From DATCVA01 sp036567205 (lineage in GTDB: Bacteria > Pseudomonadota > Gammaproteobacteria > Burkholderiales > Burkholderiaceae_B): DNA of 42,375 nt. The notes under the pieces are model-generated. The model was not told the origin of the DNA. It did no database searches and saw only the letters and a list, made by a program, of their open reading frames with translations. The stretch is taken from positions 1 through 42,375 of the forward strand of contig DATCVA010000035.1 in NCBI GenBank assembly GCA_036567205.1, read 5' to 3'. The position numbers and the translations under genes were made by a program. This document shows positions 34,967 through 42,375 of this stretch, in pieces. Every line of letters starts with the position of its first letter. The first letter of the stretch is position 1.

Positions 34967-37417
34967 ATGTCAGATCAAGCCATGAATACCCCCGATACCG
35001 GATACGGTGCCGACTCAATCAAAATGCTCAAGGGCCTTGAAGCAGTACGCAAGCGTCCTGGCATGTACATTGGCGACACCTCCGACGGAACCGGTCTTCA
35101 CCACATGGTTTTCGAGGTCGTCGATAACGCCATCGATGAAGCGCTGGCGGGTCATTGCGACGACATCGTTATTACCATCCACGCCGACAACAGCATTTCG
35201 GTCAGCGATAATGGCCGGGGTATTCCAACCGACATTCACAAAGACGACGAGTTTCATCGCAGCGCGGCTGAAATCGTCATGACCGAGCTGCATGCCGGCG
35301 GCAAGTTCGACCACAACTCCTACAAGGTTTCGGGTGGCTTGCATGGCGTGGGCGTGTCGTGCGTGAATGCACTGTCGCAATGGTTGCGGCTGACGATCTG
35401 GCGTAACGGCAAAGAACACGAAATTGTGTTTAACCGCGGCGAGCGTGTTGAACCACTGAAGGTAATTGGCGACAGCGACAAAAAGGGAACGCGCGTTCAG
35501 TTCCTGGCCGACGACCTTATCTTTGAGAACATCGAATACCACTACGAGATTCTTGCCAAGCGTTTGCGCGAGCTATCGTTCCTGAATAACGGCGTCAAAA
35601 TTCGCCTTATTGACGAGCGCAACGACAAAGAAGAAAACTTTGCGTTTCTTGGCGGGGTTAAAGGCTTTGTCGAATATATTAATCGCGCCAAAACTGCCTT
35701 GCATGCCAACGTGTTTTCCGTAAGCACAGAGTCGACCATCGGCGATACCACTGTGGGCGTCGACGTGGCAATGCAATGGAACGACTCATACACCGAAACG
35801 GTCTTATGCTTTACCAATAACATCCCGCAGCGAGATGGCGGTACTCACCTGACCGGTTTGCGTGCGGCCATGACGCGTGTGTTGAACAAATACATTGGCG
35901 ACAATGAAATGGCCAAGAAGGCCAAGGTCGATACCACCGGCGACGACATGCGCGAAGGCCTGGCCTGCGTCTTGTCGGTGAAAGTTCCCGAGCCCAAGTT
36001 CAGCAGCCAGACCAAAGACAAGCTGGTCTCAAGCGAAGTTCGTCCTGCGGTCGAAGAAGCTGTAGCTCGTACGCTGGAAACCTGGTTGCTTGAAAACCCT
36101 AACGACGCCAAAGCGCTGTGCAACAAAATCATTGACGCCGCGCGCGCGCGCGATGCCGCCCGCAAAGCGCGTGAAATGACGCGCCGCAAAAGCGTTCTTG
36201 AAGGGGCGGGGCTACCGGGCAAACTGGCCGATTGCCAAGAAAAAGACCCTGCCTTGTGCGAAATTTACATAGTCGAGGGCGACTCCGCAGGCGGCTCGGC
36301 CAAACAAGGCCGAGATCGCAAATTCCAGGCTATTTTGCCACTGCGCGGTAAAGTGCTTAACGTTGAAAAAGCGCGCTTCGACCGCCTTATTGCCAGCGAG
36401 CAGATCACCACGCTGATTACCGCACTGGGCACCAGCATTGGCCCCGACTTTAATATCGACAAGTTGCGTTACCACCGTATCATCATCATGACTGACGCCG
36501 ACGTCGATGGCGCGCACATTCGTACTTTGTTGCTGACGCTGTTGTATCGGCAAATGCCCGTGCTTGTCGAGCGTGGACATATTTATATTGCTCAGCCCCC
36601 GCTATACAAAGTCAAGGTCGGCCGCGAAGAGCGCTACCTGAAAGATGACCAGGAAGAAGCGCAGTTCATGATGCAAGTTGCGCTGAAAGATGCGTCCCTT
36701 GTCGTCAAAGACGGTGCAACGCCCATTACCGGTGATGCCTTGGCCGAACTGGCGCGCCAATACATTATGGCTGACTCGGTCATTACCCGTTTGTCGCGCC
36801 ACATCGATATGGCGTCTGTGTCGGCAATGGCCGAAGGGGTTGAAATTAACCTTGACGACGCCGAGCAAGCCGCTGCCTCGGCCAAGCGCCTGCAAGACGC
36901 CATTGACGATCCTTCGGTTCCTAACGGCGTCACAGTCACGGTAGACGAAAATGAAGAAGGCACTTCATGGCGCCTTATCGTTCATCGCATGCATCATGGC
37001 AACGTTCGCGTCAGTGTCTTTGACCGGGCGTTTGTACGTGGCGCCGACTATGCCATATTGTCCAAGGCCGCTAAAACTTTCCTGGGTCTGATGGGCGTAG
37101 GCGCGCTGGTAGCGCGTGGCGAAGGCGACAAACGCAAGGAAAAATACATTTCCGATTTCCGCGAAGCCATGCAATGGCTGCGTGGCGAAGCCGATCGCAG
37201 CATCAGCAAGCAACGCTACAAAGGCTTGGGTGAAATGAATCCGCAACAGTTGTGGGAAACCACAATGGACCCCAAAGTGCGCCGTTTGCTGCGTGTGCAA
37301 ATCGAAGATGCGATTGCCGCCGACGAAGTGTTCACAACCCTAATGGGCGACAACGTCGAGCCGCGCAGGGCGTTCATTGAAGAGCACGCGCTGCAGGCGG
37401 GTAATATCGATACTTGA
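34967..37417 (+). CDS. gyrB: DNA gyrase subunit B
   Basis: This 816-residue subunit supplies ATP hydrolysis for negative supercoiling. It shows the GHKL ATPase motifs (EVVDNAIDEA, SDNGRGIP, GGLHGVGVSCVNALS), the TOPRIM motifs (EGDSAGGSA and DADVDGAHIRTLLL) and the late QRYKGLGEMNPQQLWETT segment. The length is normal for proteobacteria that carry the inserted domain in the TOPRIM region. The start ATG has only a weak ribosome site, and an ATG five codons later is possible. It ends in a clear intrinsic terminator. Confidence 0.98.
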   Translation: MSDQAMNTPDTGYGADSIKMLKGLEAVRKRPGMYIGDTSDGTGLHHMVFEVVDNAIDEALAGHCDDIVITIHADNSISVSDNGRGIPTDIHKDDEFHRSAAEIVMTELHAGGKFDHNSYKVSGGLHGVGVSCVNALSQWLRLTIWRNGKEHEIVFNRGERVEPLKVIGDSDKKGTRVQFLADDLIFENIEYHYEILAKRLRELSFLNNGVKIRLIDERNDKEENFAFLGGVKGFVEYINRAKTALHANVFSVSTESTIGDTTVGVDVAMQWNDSYTETVLCFTNNIPQRDGGTHLTGLRAAMTRVLNKYIGDNEMAKKAKVDTTGDDMREGLACVLSVKVPEPKFSSQTKDKLVSSEVRPAVEEAVARTLETWLLENPNDAKALCNKIIDAARARDAARKAREMTRRKSVLEGAGLPGKLADCQEKDPALCEIYIVEGDSAGGSAKQGRDRKFQAILPLRGKVLNVEKARFDRLIASEQITTLITALGTSIGPDFNIDKLRYHRIIIMTDADVDGAHIRTLLLTLLYRQMPVLVERGHIYIAQPPLYKVKVGREERYLKDDQEEAQFMMQVALKDASLVVKDGATPITGDALAELARQYIMADSVITRLSRHIDMASVSAMAEGVEINLDDAEQAAASAKRLQDAIDDPSVPNGVTVTVDENEEGTSWRLIVHRMHHGNVRVSVFDRAFVRGADYAILSKAAKTFLGLMGVGALVARGEGDKRKEKYISDFREAMQWLRGEADRSISKQRYKGLGEMNPQQLWETTMDPKVRRLLRVQIEDAIAADEVFTTLMGDNVEPRRAFIEEHALQAGNIDT

Positions 37418-37451
37418 TTTTTGTTGTAGGTGAAGGCATAAGCTGAGAATC

Positions 37452-37485
37452 CGAGGCCCATAAGTTGAGAAGCTTGTGGGCCTCG
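37452..37485 (+). terminator. Intrinsic terminator of the dnaA-dnaN-gyrB operon
   Basis: A 13-bp stem with one wobble (CGAGGCCCATAAG and CTTGTGGGCCTCG) is followed by TGCTTTT, 35 bp beyond the gyrB stop. Confidence 0.85.
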
Positions 37486-37530
37486 TGCTTTTGATCAACT
37501 TTGTTCGCTATTGCCGGTAGCTATTGAGCA

Positions 37531-37680
37531 TCATTGAACAGACAGCTGAAGGTGCTTGCCCGCTCGCGTCAGCATGTCCACCAATGCATCAATGGTGAAT
37601 TTAATGGTCTTTCTGTTGATCAGGTCGGAAATTCTCGGACGTGTTGTCCCAAGAATTTCCGCTTCTTCCGTTTCGAACCT
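37531..37680 (-). pseudogene. Remnant of an XRE/HigA-type antitoxin
   Basis: On the minus strand 49 codons read into a helix-turn-helix typical of XRE-family antitoxins (EEAEILGTTRPRISDLINRK), followed by the usual tail FTIDALVDMLTRAGKHLQ and a stop. An in-frame stop lies directly upstream (37681-37683), no start codon is present, and the N-terminal third of the domain and any toxin gene are missing. This is the 3' end of a decayed toxin-antitoxin gene. It was too short and startless to appear as a normal frame. It lies in the gap between gyrB and the hdeD-like gene. Confidence 0.75.
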
Positions 37681-37716
37681 TCAGTGTATGCGCGTAGATA
37701 TGCCAGGTTCGTCTGC

Positions 37717-38313
37717 TTATTTCACCAAGTCGATTTCCTGGCGTCGCAACGCCATCCCCAGCATCATGAGCATCAGGCCTTGGAAGATCAGGTCGATGGC
37801 AAGCAGCAACCCGAGCACCCATACGCTGTTGCCGGGCCAGCCTGCTGCGATGGCAAGACCCGCTAGCAGTGTCACAATGCCAGACAGGGCCAGCCACTGC
37901 CAGCCTGGCTGTGCCCGGTTTTGAAACCATATCCACAGACGGAATGCTCCTGATCCAATCAGCGTTGCGCCCAGAAGCAACGTGAGTACCGCAGCGCCTG
38001 TCAAGGGGTTATAGAACGCAAGTAACCCCGCCCCCAGGTACAAGATGCCGCTGATCGTCCAGAACAGGAAGCTGGTCCATCCTTTTACACGCCATGCGTT
38101 GATCAGCATGCCGACACCCGCAAACAGCATAAGGGTTCCAACGAAAATCACGCTGACAAGGGTCGCCGTCAGAACATGATAAGAGGCGGCAAAGCCAACG
38201 ATAAGAAGGAACAGACCAAGCCCCAAAAACCATTTCCATTTTGCGCGCACCGCATCAAGGGGATGTGTATCGCGTGCGTAAGAGTGCTTATCGTCAGGAG
38301 TGAGTTCGCTCAT
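37717..38313 (-). CDS. HdeD-family membrane protein
   Basis: This 198-residue protein has a polar N-terminus and six predicted membrane helices in pairs, with small-residue-rich segments such as GLLAFYNPLTGAAVLTLLLG, characteristic of HdeD/DUF308 proteins. In enterobacteria HdeD is linked to acid resistance at high cell density. In other groups the role is not known. An AAAGGG site precedes the start. It is convergent with gyrB, and an antitoxin remnant lies just beyond its stop. Confidence 0.85.
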   Translation of the reverse strand: MSELTPDDKHSYARDTHPLDAVRAKWKWFLGLGLFLLIVGFAASYHVLTATLVSVIFVGTLMLFAGVGMLINAWRVKGWTSFLFWTISGILYLGAGLLAFYNPLTGAAVLTLLLGATLIGSGAFRLWIWFQNRAQPGWQWLALSGIVTLLAGLAIAAGWPGNSVWVLGLLLAIDLIFQGLMLMMLGMALRRQEIDLVK

Positions 38314-38788
38314 GTTGGCCCTTTCTGTTTCGGTTTCAATCGGTTATCGACCATCCAGCCTAGGCACCACCTACGCGGAGGGCGTCTTATGTTGCTGATA
38401 GTACACGGCGAAGATGACTAAGTGCGAAGTGCGGCCATAACTTAGTGCTTGTTGAATATCATCGCCTCTGCCCGTTCATATGGTCTGCGAAACTCTATTG
38501 AACTGGACATTTCTATTCAGCAGATACCGAACATTTTCACGTTGCACCAATATAAAATTTTATCCCCTCTTGCCATCAAGCTCCAATTCATCGATAATTT
38601 TGCATATCTTTGTATACAAATATATTTCGCCGGATGTCTATCAAAAAATAACACTCAAGCCAACCTCGCCAAGCTTCACTGGGAAAACGGCGCCGGTAAT
38701 TTGATAAGCACCAAAGAAGCAATACTTATTTAATCTGCGGATAAAAGCCAGATATAGGCTTACACCGCTATACCCAAAGGAGATGGAG
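38314..38788. other. Intergenic region before the bug-prpD operon
   Basis: About 475 bp between divergent genes. The base composition is clearly more AT-rich than in the genes on either side. Plus-strand frames at 38449-38733 have no ribosome site and no family likeness. It holds one striking operator-like palindrome at 38609-38620, described separately, and should contain the promoter of the operon on the right. Confidence 0.5.
38609..38620. promoter_or_regulatory. Candidate GntR-type operator
   Basis: The 12-bp perfect palindrome TTTGTATACAAA lies 169 bp before the Bug start. GntR-family regulators of the FCD branch often bind palindromes with a GTATAC-like centre. No such regulator is encoded in the window. 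Confidence 0.45.
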
Positions 38789-39763
38789 ATGAAGAAAGTT
38801 TCGACAGTCAAAGTGTTTTTAGGCGCCATAGCAATGGCGGCAAGTTCCCTGACTTTTGCCCAGCCGTATCCAAATCATGCGATTTCAATGATTACACCCT
38901 TTCCGCCCGGCGGTGCCGCTGACGTGGTGTTACGTTTGATCGCGGAACGCTTAACCGAGTCGTTCAAGTCCCCGGTGGTGGTAGAAAACAAAGGCGGTGC
39001 GGGGGGCGCTATTGGCACCGCGTTCGTGGCACGCGCCGCACCCGACGGCTATACCTTGCTGCTGACATCGTCCAGCACCATGTCCATCAACCCGCAGCTA
39101 CGGGCTCAGCCTCCCTATGACCCCTTCAAGGACTTTACGCCCATCGCTCTGGTGGGAACTTCGCCCAATGTGTTGGTGGTGAATTCATCCCTGCCGATCA
39201 ACTCGGTCAGCGACTTAATCGCCGCCGCCAAGAAGCAGCCTGGAGGACTAAATTTTGCCTCGAACGGTATCGGCACATTAAGCCACCTTACCGGCGAGCT
39301 ATTCGAGCAAACGGCGGATATTGAAATGTTGCACGTGCCCTATAAGGGCGCGGCGCCCGCAGTTGCCGACACTGCGGGTGGGCAAGTGGCCGCCTTGTTC
39401 GCCGCGTATGCCAGTGTAGCGCCCATGGTGGAATCCAAAAAACTGCGGGCGTTAGGCGTGACTAGTGCGAAACGAATCAGTGTCGCCCCCGATCTGCCAA
39501 CCATCGCCGAATCAGGCTTGTCAGGGTTCGAGTCCAACCAGTGGTGGGGTATTTGGGGGCCCGCCGGTCTGCCCGAATCCATTGTGTCCAAAATCAATAC
39601 GGAGGTGAACAAAGTCTTGCAAGACCCTGAAGTGAAGAAGCGCTTCGCCCAGGAATCCGTCGAGCTCACTGGCGGCACGCCCCAAGAACTCACCGATTAT
39701 CTGCGCACAGACTACGACAAATGGACCGCCGTCATTAAAGCAGCGGGGATCAAGGCCGAATAA
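38789..39763 (+). CDS. Bug-family periplasmic solute-binding protein, PrpD-linked
   Basis: This 324-residue protein has a signal peptide (KK, a hydrophobic core, then SLTFAQP) and the Bug fold, with TPFPPGGAADVVLR, VVENKGGAGGAIG and HVPYKGAAPA. I chose the second ATG, which lies six bases after AAAGGAG. The first ATG directly touches that site. Its stop overlaps the start of the next gene (TAATG), so it is the first gene of an operon with two MmgE/PrpD proteins and probably binds their substrate or a precursor. Confidence 0.92.
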   Translation: MKKVSTVKVFLGAIAMAASSLTFAQPYPNHAISMITPFPPGGAADVVLRLIAERLTESFKSPVVVENKGGAGGAIGTAFVARAAPDGYTLLLTSSSTMSINPQLRAQPPYDPFKDFTPIALVGTSPNVLVVNSSLPINSVSDLIAAAKKQPGGLNFASNGIGTLSHLTGELFEQTADIEMLHVPYKGAAPAVADTAGGQVAALFAAYASVAPMVESKKLRALGVTSAKRISVAPDLPTIAESGLSGFESNQWWGIWGPAGLPESIVSKINTEVNKVLQDPEVKKRFAQESVELTGGTPQELTDYLRTDYDKWTAVIKAAGIKAE

Positions 39764-41190
39764 TGACAAACAACCCATCCTTGCCCGTTACTCAACAATT
39801 AGCGGATTTTGTGTCTTCGCTGGATTGGGACGCGGCCTCTCCCCGTGTCCGATCTCTAATTCCGCTTTTACTGGTGGATATCTTTCGCGCGGCGGCCATT
39901 GGCAGCGATAAGCCCTGGACTCATAGCGTTGAAAAGCTCTTGGGCGGTCCAACGGATACGGTCGCGTCCGCCGGCGCGGCGAATGGGCTTATGGCCCAAC
40001 AAGCCGCCTTGTTTTATTCGAACCAGCAGGCTTCGCCGGCTTATGCGGCGTTTATTAACGGCACGGCCTGCGGCAGCCTGGATTGGGATGACTCGCATGT
40101 TGCGGCCATCATCCATCCCGGTATTTGCGTCTGGCCCGCCGCCCTGGCGGTGGCCGAAGCGGTACAAGCCAACGGACGGCAATTGCTGACCGCCGTCCTG
40201 GCGGGCTATGAAGTGGCCATCCGTATCGGTATGGCGATTCAACCGGAACATTCGTTGCGCGGCTTTCAAGGAACCCCCACTTGCGGCGTGTTCGGTGCAG
40301 CGGCGGCCAGCGCCAAGCTGCTGCAGCTGTCCGCTGAGCAAACCCGCAACGCGCTAGGGATCGCCGCGTCATTTGCCTGCGGTATTTCCCAGTTTTTTGT
40401 ATCTGGCTCCGATATTAAACGGATTCATGCCGGCAAAGCTGCGGCCAATGGGGTCGAGGCAGCCTTTTTGGCAAACGCCGGCCTAAGCGGGCCTCACGAT
40501 GCCATCGAAGGTGTACAGGGGTTTGGCCGAGCCTTCTCCGATCGCTTCGATCCGGAGCGGGCGCTTGAAAACCTTGGGCATACGTTTCCCACGGAGTGGA
40601 TCTCGCTCAAGACGCATGTCGGTAGCGTACGCATGCAGGCAGCCATTGAAGCAGCCGGGGTTCTGGCACGCAGCGGCGTGGCGATGGAAGACGTGGCTTC
40701 GATTGAAATTGGCGTTCACCGGGCCATGATCGGCAAGCTGACCGCCAACCAGCCCATCAATTCACAACACGCTCAGCTAAGCACCCCATTTGCCGTGGCC
40801 ATGGCAATGCAACTGGCGCCGCAACGAAGTGGGCCGTTCATTTTGTCGATCGATGACTATGACCGCTGCTTGAATGATGAGCAGGTCCGCGACTTGTCAG
40901 CCCGCATCGAGTGCGCCGCCGATCCGGACGTTGAACGGCTGACCACCGCTGAGTCCGTGCCAGCCCGAGTCACCTGCCTTATGCGCGACGGACGTCGCTT
41001 CGAGCAGTTCATCGAGCACCCCAAAGGCTGTCCACAAAATCCGTTGACGCCGGATGAGATTTTTGACCGTTTCAAGTCAATTGCCGGTGCGCGCTGCGAG
41101 CAGCAGGCTATCGAAACCTGGCTGACTCACGTGCGCCAGCTGGAGAGCTTGCCATCCATAAAACCATTGCTGGCGCTGCGCCCGCGGTAA
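39763..41190 (+). CDS. MmgE/PrpD family protein 1
   Basis: This 475-residue protein belongs to the family of 2-methylcitrate dehydratase and cis-aconitate decarboxylase. The acid-and-histidine segment DWDDSHVAAIIHPG near residues 108-121, the KRIHAGKAAANG segment near 224-235 and the late SLKTHVGSVRMQAAIEA segment are all present, so the active site looks complete. It acts in the cytoplasm on a small polycarboxylate. The substrate is unknown. It is coupled to the upstream Bug gene and followed by a paralogue after about 30 bp. Confidence 0.9.
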   Translation: MTNNPSLPVTQQLADFVSSLDWDAASPRVRSLIPLLLVDIFRAAAIGSDKPWTHSVEKLLGGPTDTVASAGAANGLMAQQAALFYSNQQASPAYAAFINGTACGSLDWDDSHVAAIIHPGICVWPAALAVAEAVQANGRQLLTAVLAGYEVAIRIGMAIQPEHSLRGFQGTPTCGVFGAAAASAKLLQLSAEQTRNALGIAASFACGISQFFVSGSDIKRIHAGKAAANGVEAAFLANAGLSGPHDAIEGVQGFGRAFSDRFDPERALENLGHTFPTEWISLKTHVGSVRMQAAIEAAGVLARSGVAMEDVASIEIGVHRAMIGKLTANQPINSQHAQLSTPFAVAMAMQLAPQRSGPFILSIDDYDRCLNDEQVRDLSARIECAADPDVERLTTAESVPARVTCLMRDGRRFEQFIEHPKGCPQNPLTPDEIFDRFKSIAGARCEQQAIETWLTHVRQLESLPSIKPLLALRPR

Positions 41191-41219
41191 GACAAAATCA
41201 AAGTCAAAGGTCCAAAGCT

Positions 41220-42375
41220 ATGAACCCTGTTTCTCCTACCCTTGCCTTGTCTGATTTCGCCGCTGACCTGTCTTACGACAGCCTGCCGCAGAATGTGCGC
41301 GATTTGTTGTTTGTATGTGCGCTGGACTACCTGCGCGTGGCATCGATTGGCGAGCGCATGCCCTGGAGCGCCTGGACGCGCGAGTACATCAAGAAAACGG
41401 GTGCCAGCGGCACCGCGTCCTTACTGTATTCCAGCCATCAAACCGACCCCGCCAGCGCTGCCTTTCAAAATACAATTTACGCTGGCAGTATTGATGCGGA
41501 TGATACGCATGTGGGCGCCATGTTGCATCCGGGCAGCGTTGTATTTTCAGCGGCCCTGGCCATGGGCCAAGACCGCCATTTGTCAGGAAAGCAGGTGCTG
41601 GCTGCCGTGGCAGCGGGCTACGAAGCCATGATTCGTATCGCTCTTTGCGTACAACCCGGGCATTTTCAGCGCGGCTTTCAAAGTACTGCCACCTGCGGCG
41701 TGTTCGGTTCGGCAACGGCGGCGTCCATGCTCCTGTTTACTCAGCCCGATCGCCCTCGGCGAATCGCGGAGACCCTTGGCCTGGCGGCCTCGACAAGCGC
41801 CGGTCTGGTGCAGTTCTTTCATTCAGGCTCTACCGTCAAACGCCTGCACGCCGCGCAAGCCGCGCGCTCGGGCGTCCAATCCGCCTTGCTGGCTGAATCC
41901 GGTTTCTCGGGACCCACCGACATTCTGGAGGGGCAGGACGGATTTGCCCGCGCTTACTCCGATCACGCGGACTTTTCCCCTCTGTTTGATGGCCTGGGTA
42001 CCACCTACCGCTTGCTCGAGGTCGCCTTCAAACCCCACGCCTGCAGTGCCCGCGTGCAATCCGCCATTGAAGCAGCGGCCACACTGTGTCGGCAACACAA
42101 CCTAGGTCCCGCCGATATTGCAGCGATTATCTTAGGCATCCCCAGCGTTATCCAAGGCCGGTTGACGGGTACCGAACCCGATAGCTTGCAGGCCGCTCAA
42201 ATGAGTTCGCCGTTCAGTGTGGCGCTGGCCATTGACAAGGGGCGACACTCAGACGCGTTCTCGTTGAGTGTGGATGACTTTGAAGCAGGACTGCTCAACC
42301 CTGCCATCAAACAGCTTTCAGCCCGGGTACAGTGCGTACTGGATGACGAAGTTGAACGGACAAGCACCGGTGAAT
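41220..42375 (+). CDS. MmgE/PrpD family protein 2 (cut by window edge)
   Basis: The frame is open from the ATG to the window end, giving at least 385 residues of an expected 450-480, so only the C-terminus is missing. It is a paralogue of the preceding gene, with DADDTHVGAMLHPG, CGVFGSATAAS, KRLHAAQAARSG and KPHACSARVQSAIEAA at matching positions. The two proteins may form a heteromer or act on successive substrates. An AAAGG lies nine bases before the start. The frame continues to the last base with normal codon use. Confidence 0.9.
   Translation, partial: MNPVSPTLALSDFAADLSYDSLPQNVRDLLFVCALDYLRVASIGERMPWSAWTREYIKKTGASGTASLLYSSHQTDPASAAFQNTIYAGSIDADDTHVGAMLHPGSVVFSAALAMGQDRHLSGKQVLAAVAAGYEAMIRIALCVQPGHFQRGFQSTATCGVFGSATAASMLLFTQPDRPRRIAETLGLAASTSAGLVQFFHSGSTVKRLHAAQAARSGVQSALLAESGFSGPTDILEGQDGFARAYSDHADFSPLFDGLGTTYRLLEVAFKPHACSARVQSAIEAAATLCRQHNLGPADIAAIILGIPSVIQGRLTGTEPDSLQAAQMSSPFSVALAIDKGRHSDAFSLSVDDFEAGLLNPAIKQLSARVQCVLDDEVERTSTGE

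Noticed and set aside
37534..37924. Two plus-strand frames over the antitoxin remnant and the hdeD-like gene
   Set aside because: They are antisense to better supported coding sequence and rich in residues typical of shadow frames.
38449..38733. Plus-strand frames in the AT-rich gap before the bug-prpD operon
   Set aside because: They have no ribosome site and no recognisable domain, and they run through the operator-like palindrome.
41220..42375. Loss of a catalytic lysine in the second MmgE/PrpD protein (GK in copy 1, AQ in copy 2)
   Set aside because: The lysine considered catalytic in cis-aconitate decarboxylase is more likely the one in the KRIH / KRLH segment, which both copies keep. 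Without an alignment I cannot claim a loss.
1..42375. CRISPR arrays, tRNA or rRNA genes, complete insertion sequences
   Set aside because: None was seen. No regular repeat-spacer pattern, no transposase frame and no cloverleaf-like segment could be recognised by reading.

Overview
The window is chromosomal DNA from a betaproteobacterium of the order Burkholderiales, most likely family Alcaligenaceae (the Bordetella, Advenella, Pusillimonas group). Three things point there: the order rpmH-rnpA-yidD-yidC-mnmE on one strand with dnaA-dnaN-gyrB on the other, the number of Bug/TctC-type periplasmic solute-binding proteins (four), and a urease operon of the ureD-A-J-B-C-E-F-G type. I do not name a genus.

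Layout. Positions 1-2000 hold a cold-shock protein and a PLP aminotransferase. Positions 2045-7423 hold a complete tripartite tricarboxylate transport locus on the minus strand: two-component system tctD-tctE, then tctC-tctB-tctA. Positions 7424-8546 are 1.1 kb of AT-rich non-coding DNA with two origin-unwinding-like modules, described below. Positions 8547-15994 hold a metallophosphatase and the urease operon, including the nickel permease HupE/UreJ. Positions 16236-17188 hold a RIO-type kinase. Positions 17214-22237 hold a LysR regulator divergent from a three-component ring-hydroxylating dioxygenase of the benzoate/anthranilate type, followed by a Bug protein. Positions 22289-27351 hold mnmE, a YciI-like protein, catalase and an amidase. 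Positions 27348-29402 hold a Bug protein, co-transcribed with the amidase, and its divergent LysR regulator. Positions 29530-37417 are the dnaA neighbourhood. Positions 37418-42375 hold a broken XRE antitoxin, an HdeD-like membrane protein, and a Bug protein followed by two MmgE/PrpD paralogues, the last cut by the window edge.

The most interesting region is 7424-8546. A segment of about 245 bp occurs twice at an offset of exactly 761 bp. Each copy carries, in the same order and at the same distances, an AT-rich tract, three TAA/TTA triplets, a short GC-richer spacer, a perfect DnaA box in one orientation and, about 170 bp further, a second DnaA box in the other orientation. This matches the known basal unwinding layout of bacterial oriC (DnaA box, GC-rich spacer, DnaA-trios, AT tract). 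By contrast, the rpmH-dnaA intergenic region about 24 kb away has only one clear DnaA box. The window may therefore carry a duplicated chromosomal origin separated from dnaA, although gene polarity switches at dnaA and not at this site.

The rest is mostly metabolism of organic acids, nitrogen compounds and aromatics: citrate-type uptake (tct), urea breakdown (ure), aromatic acid dioxygenation (antABC/benABC-like), amide hydrolysis, and MmgE/PrpD-type acid conversion. All of these except the urease genes sit with a Bug-type binding protein.
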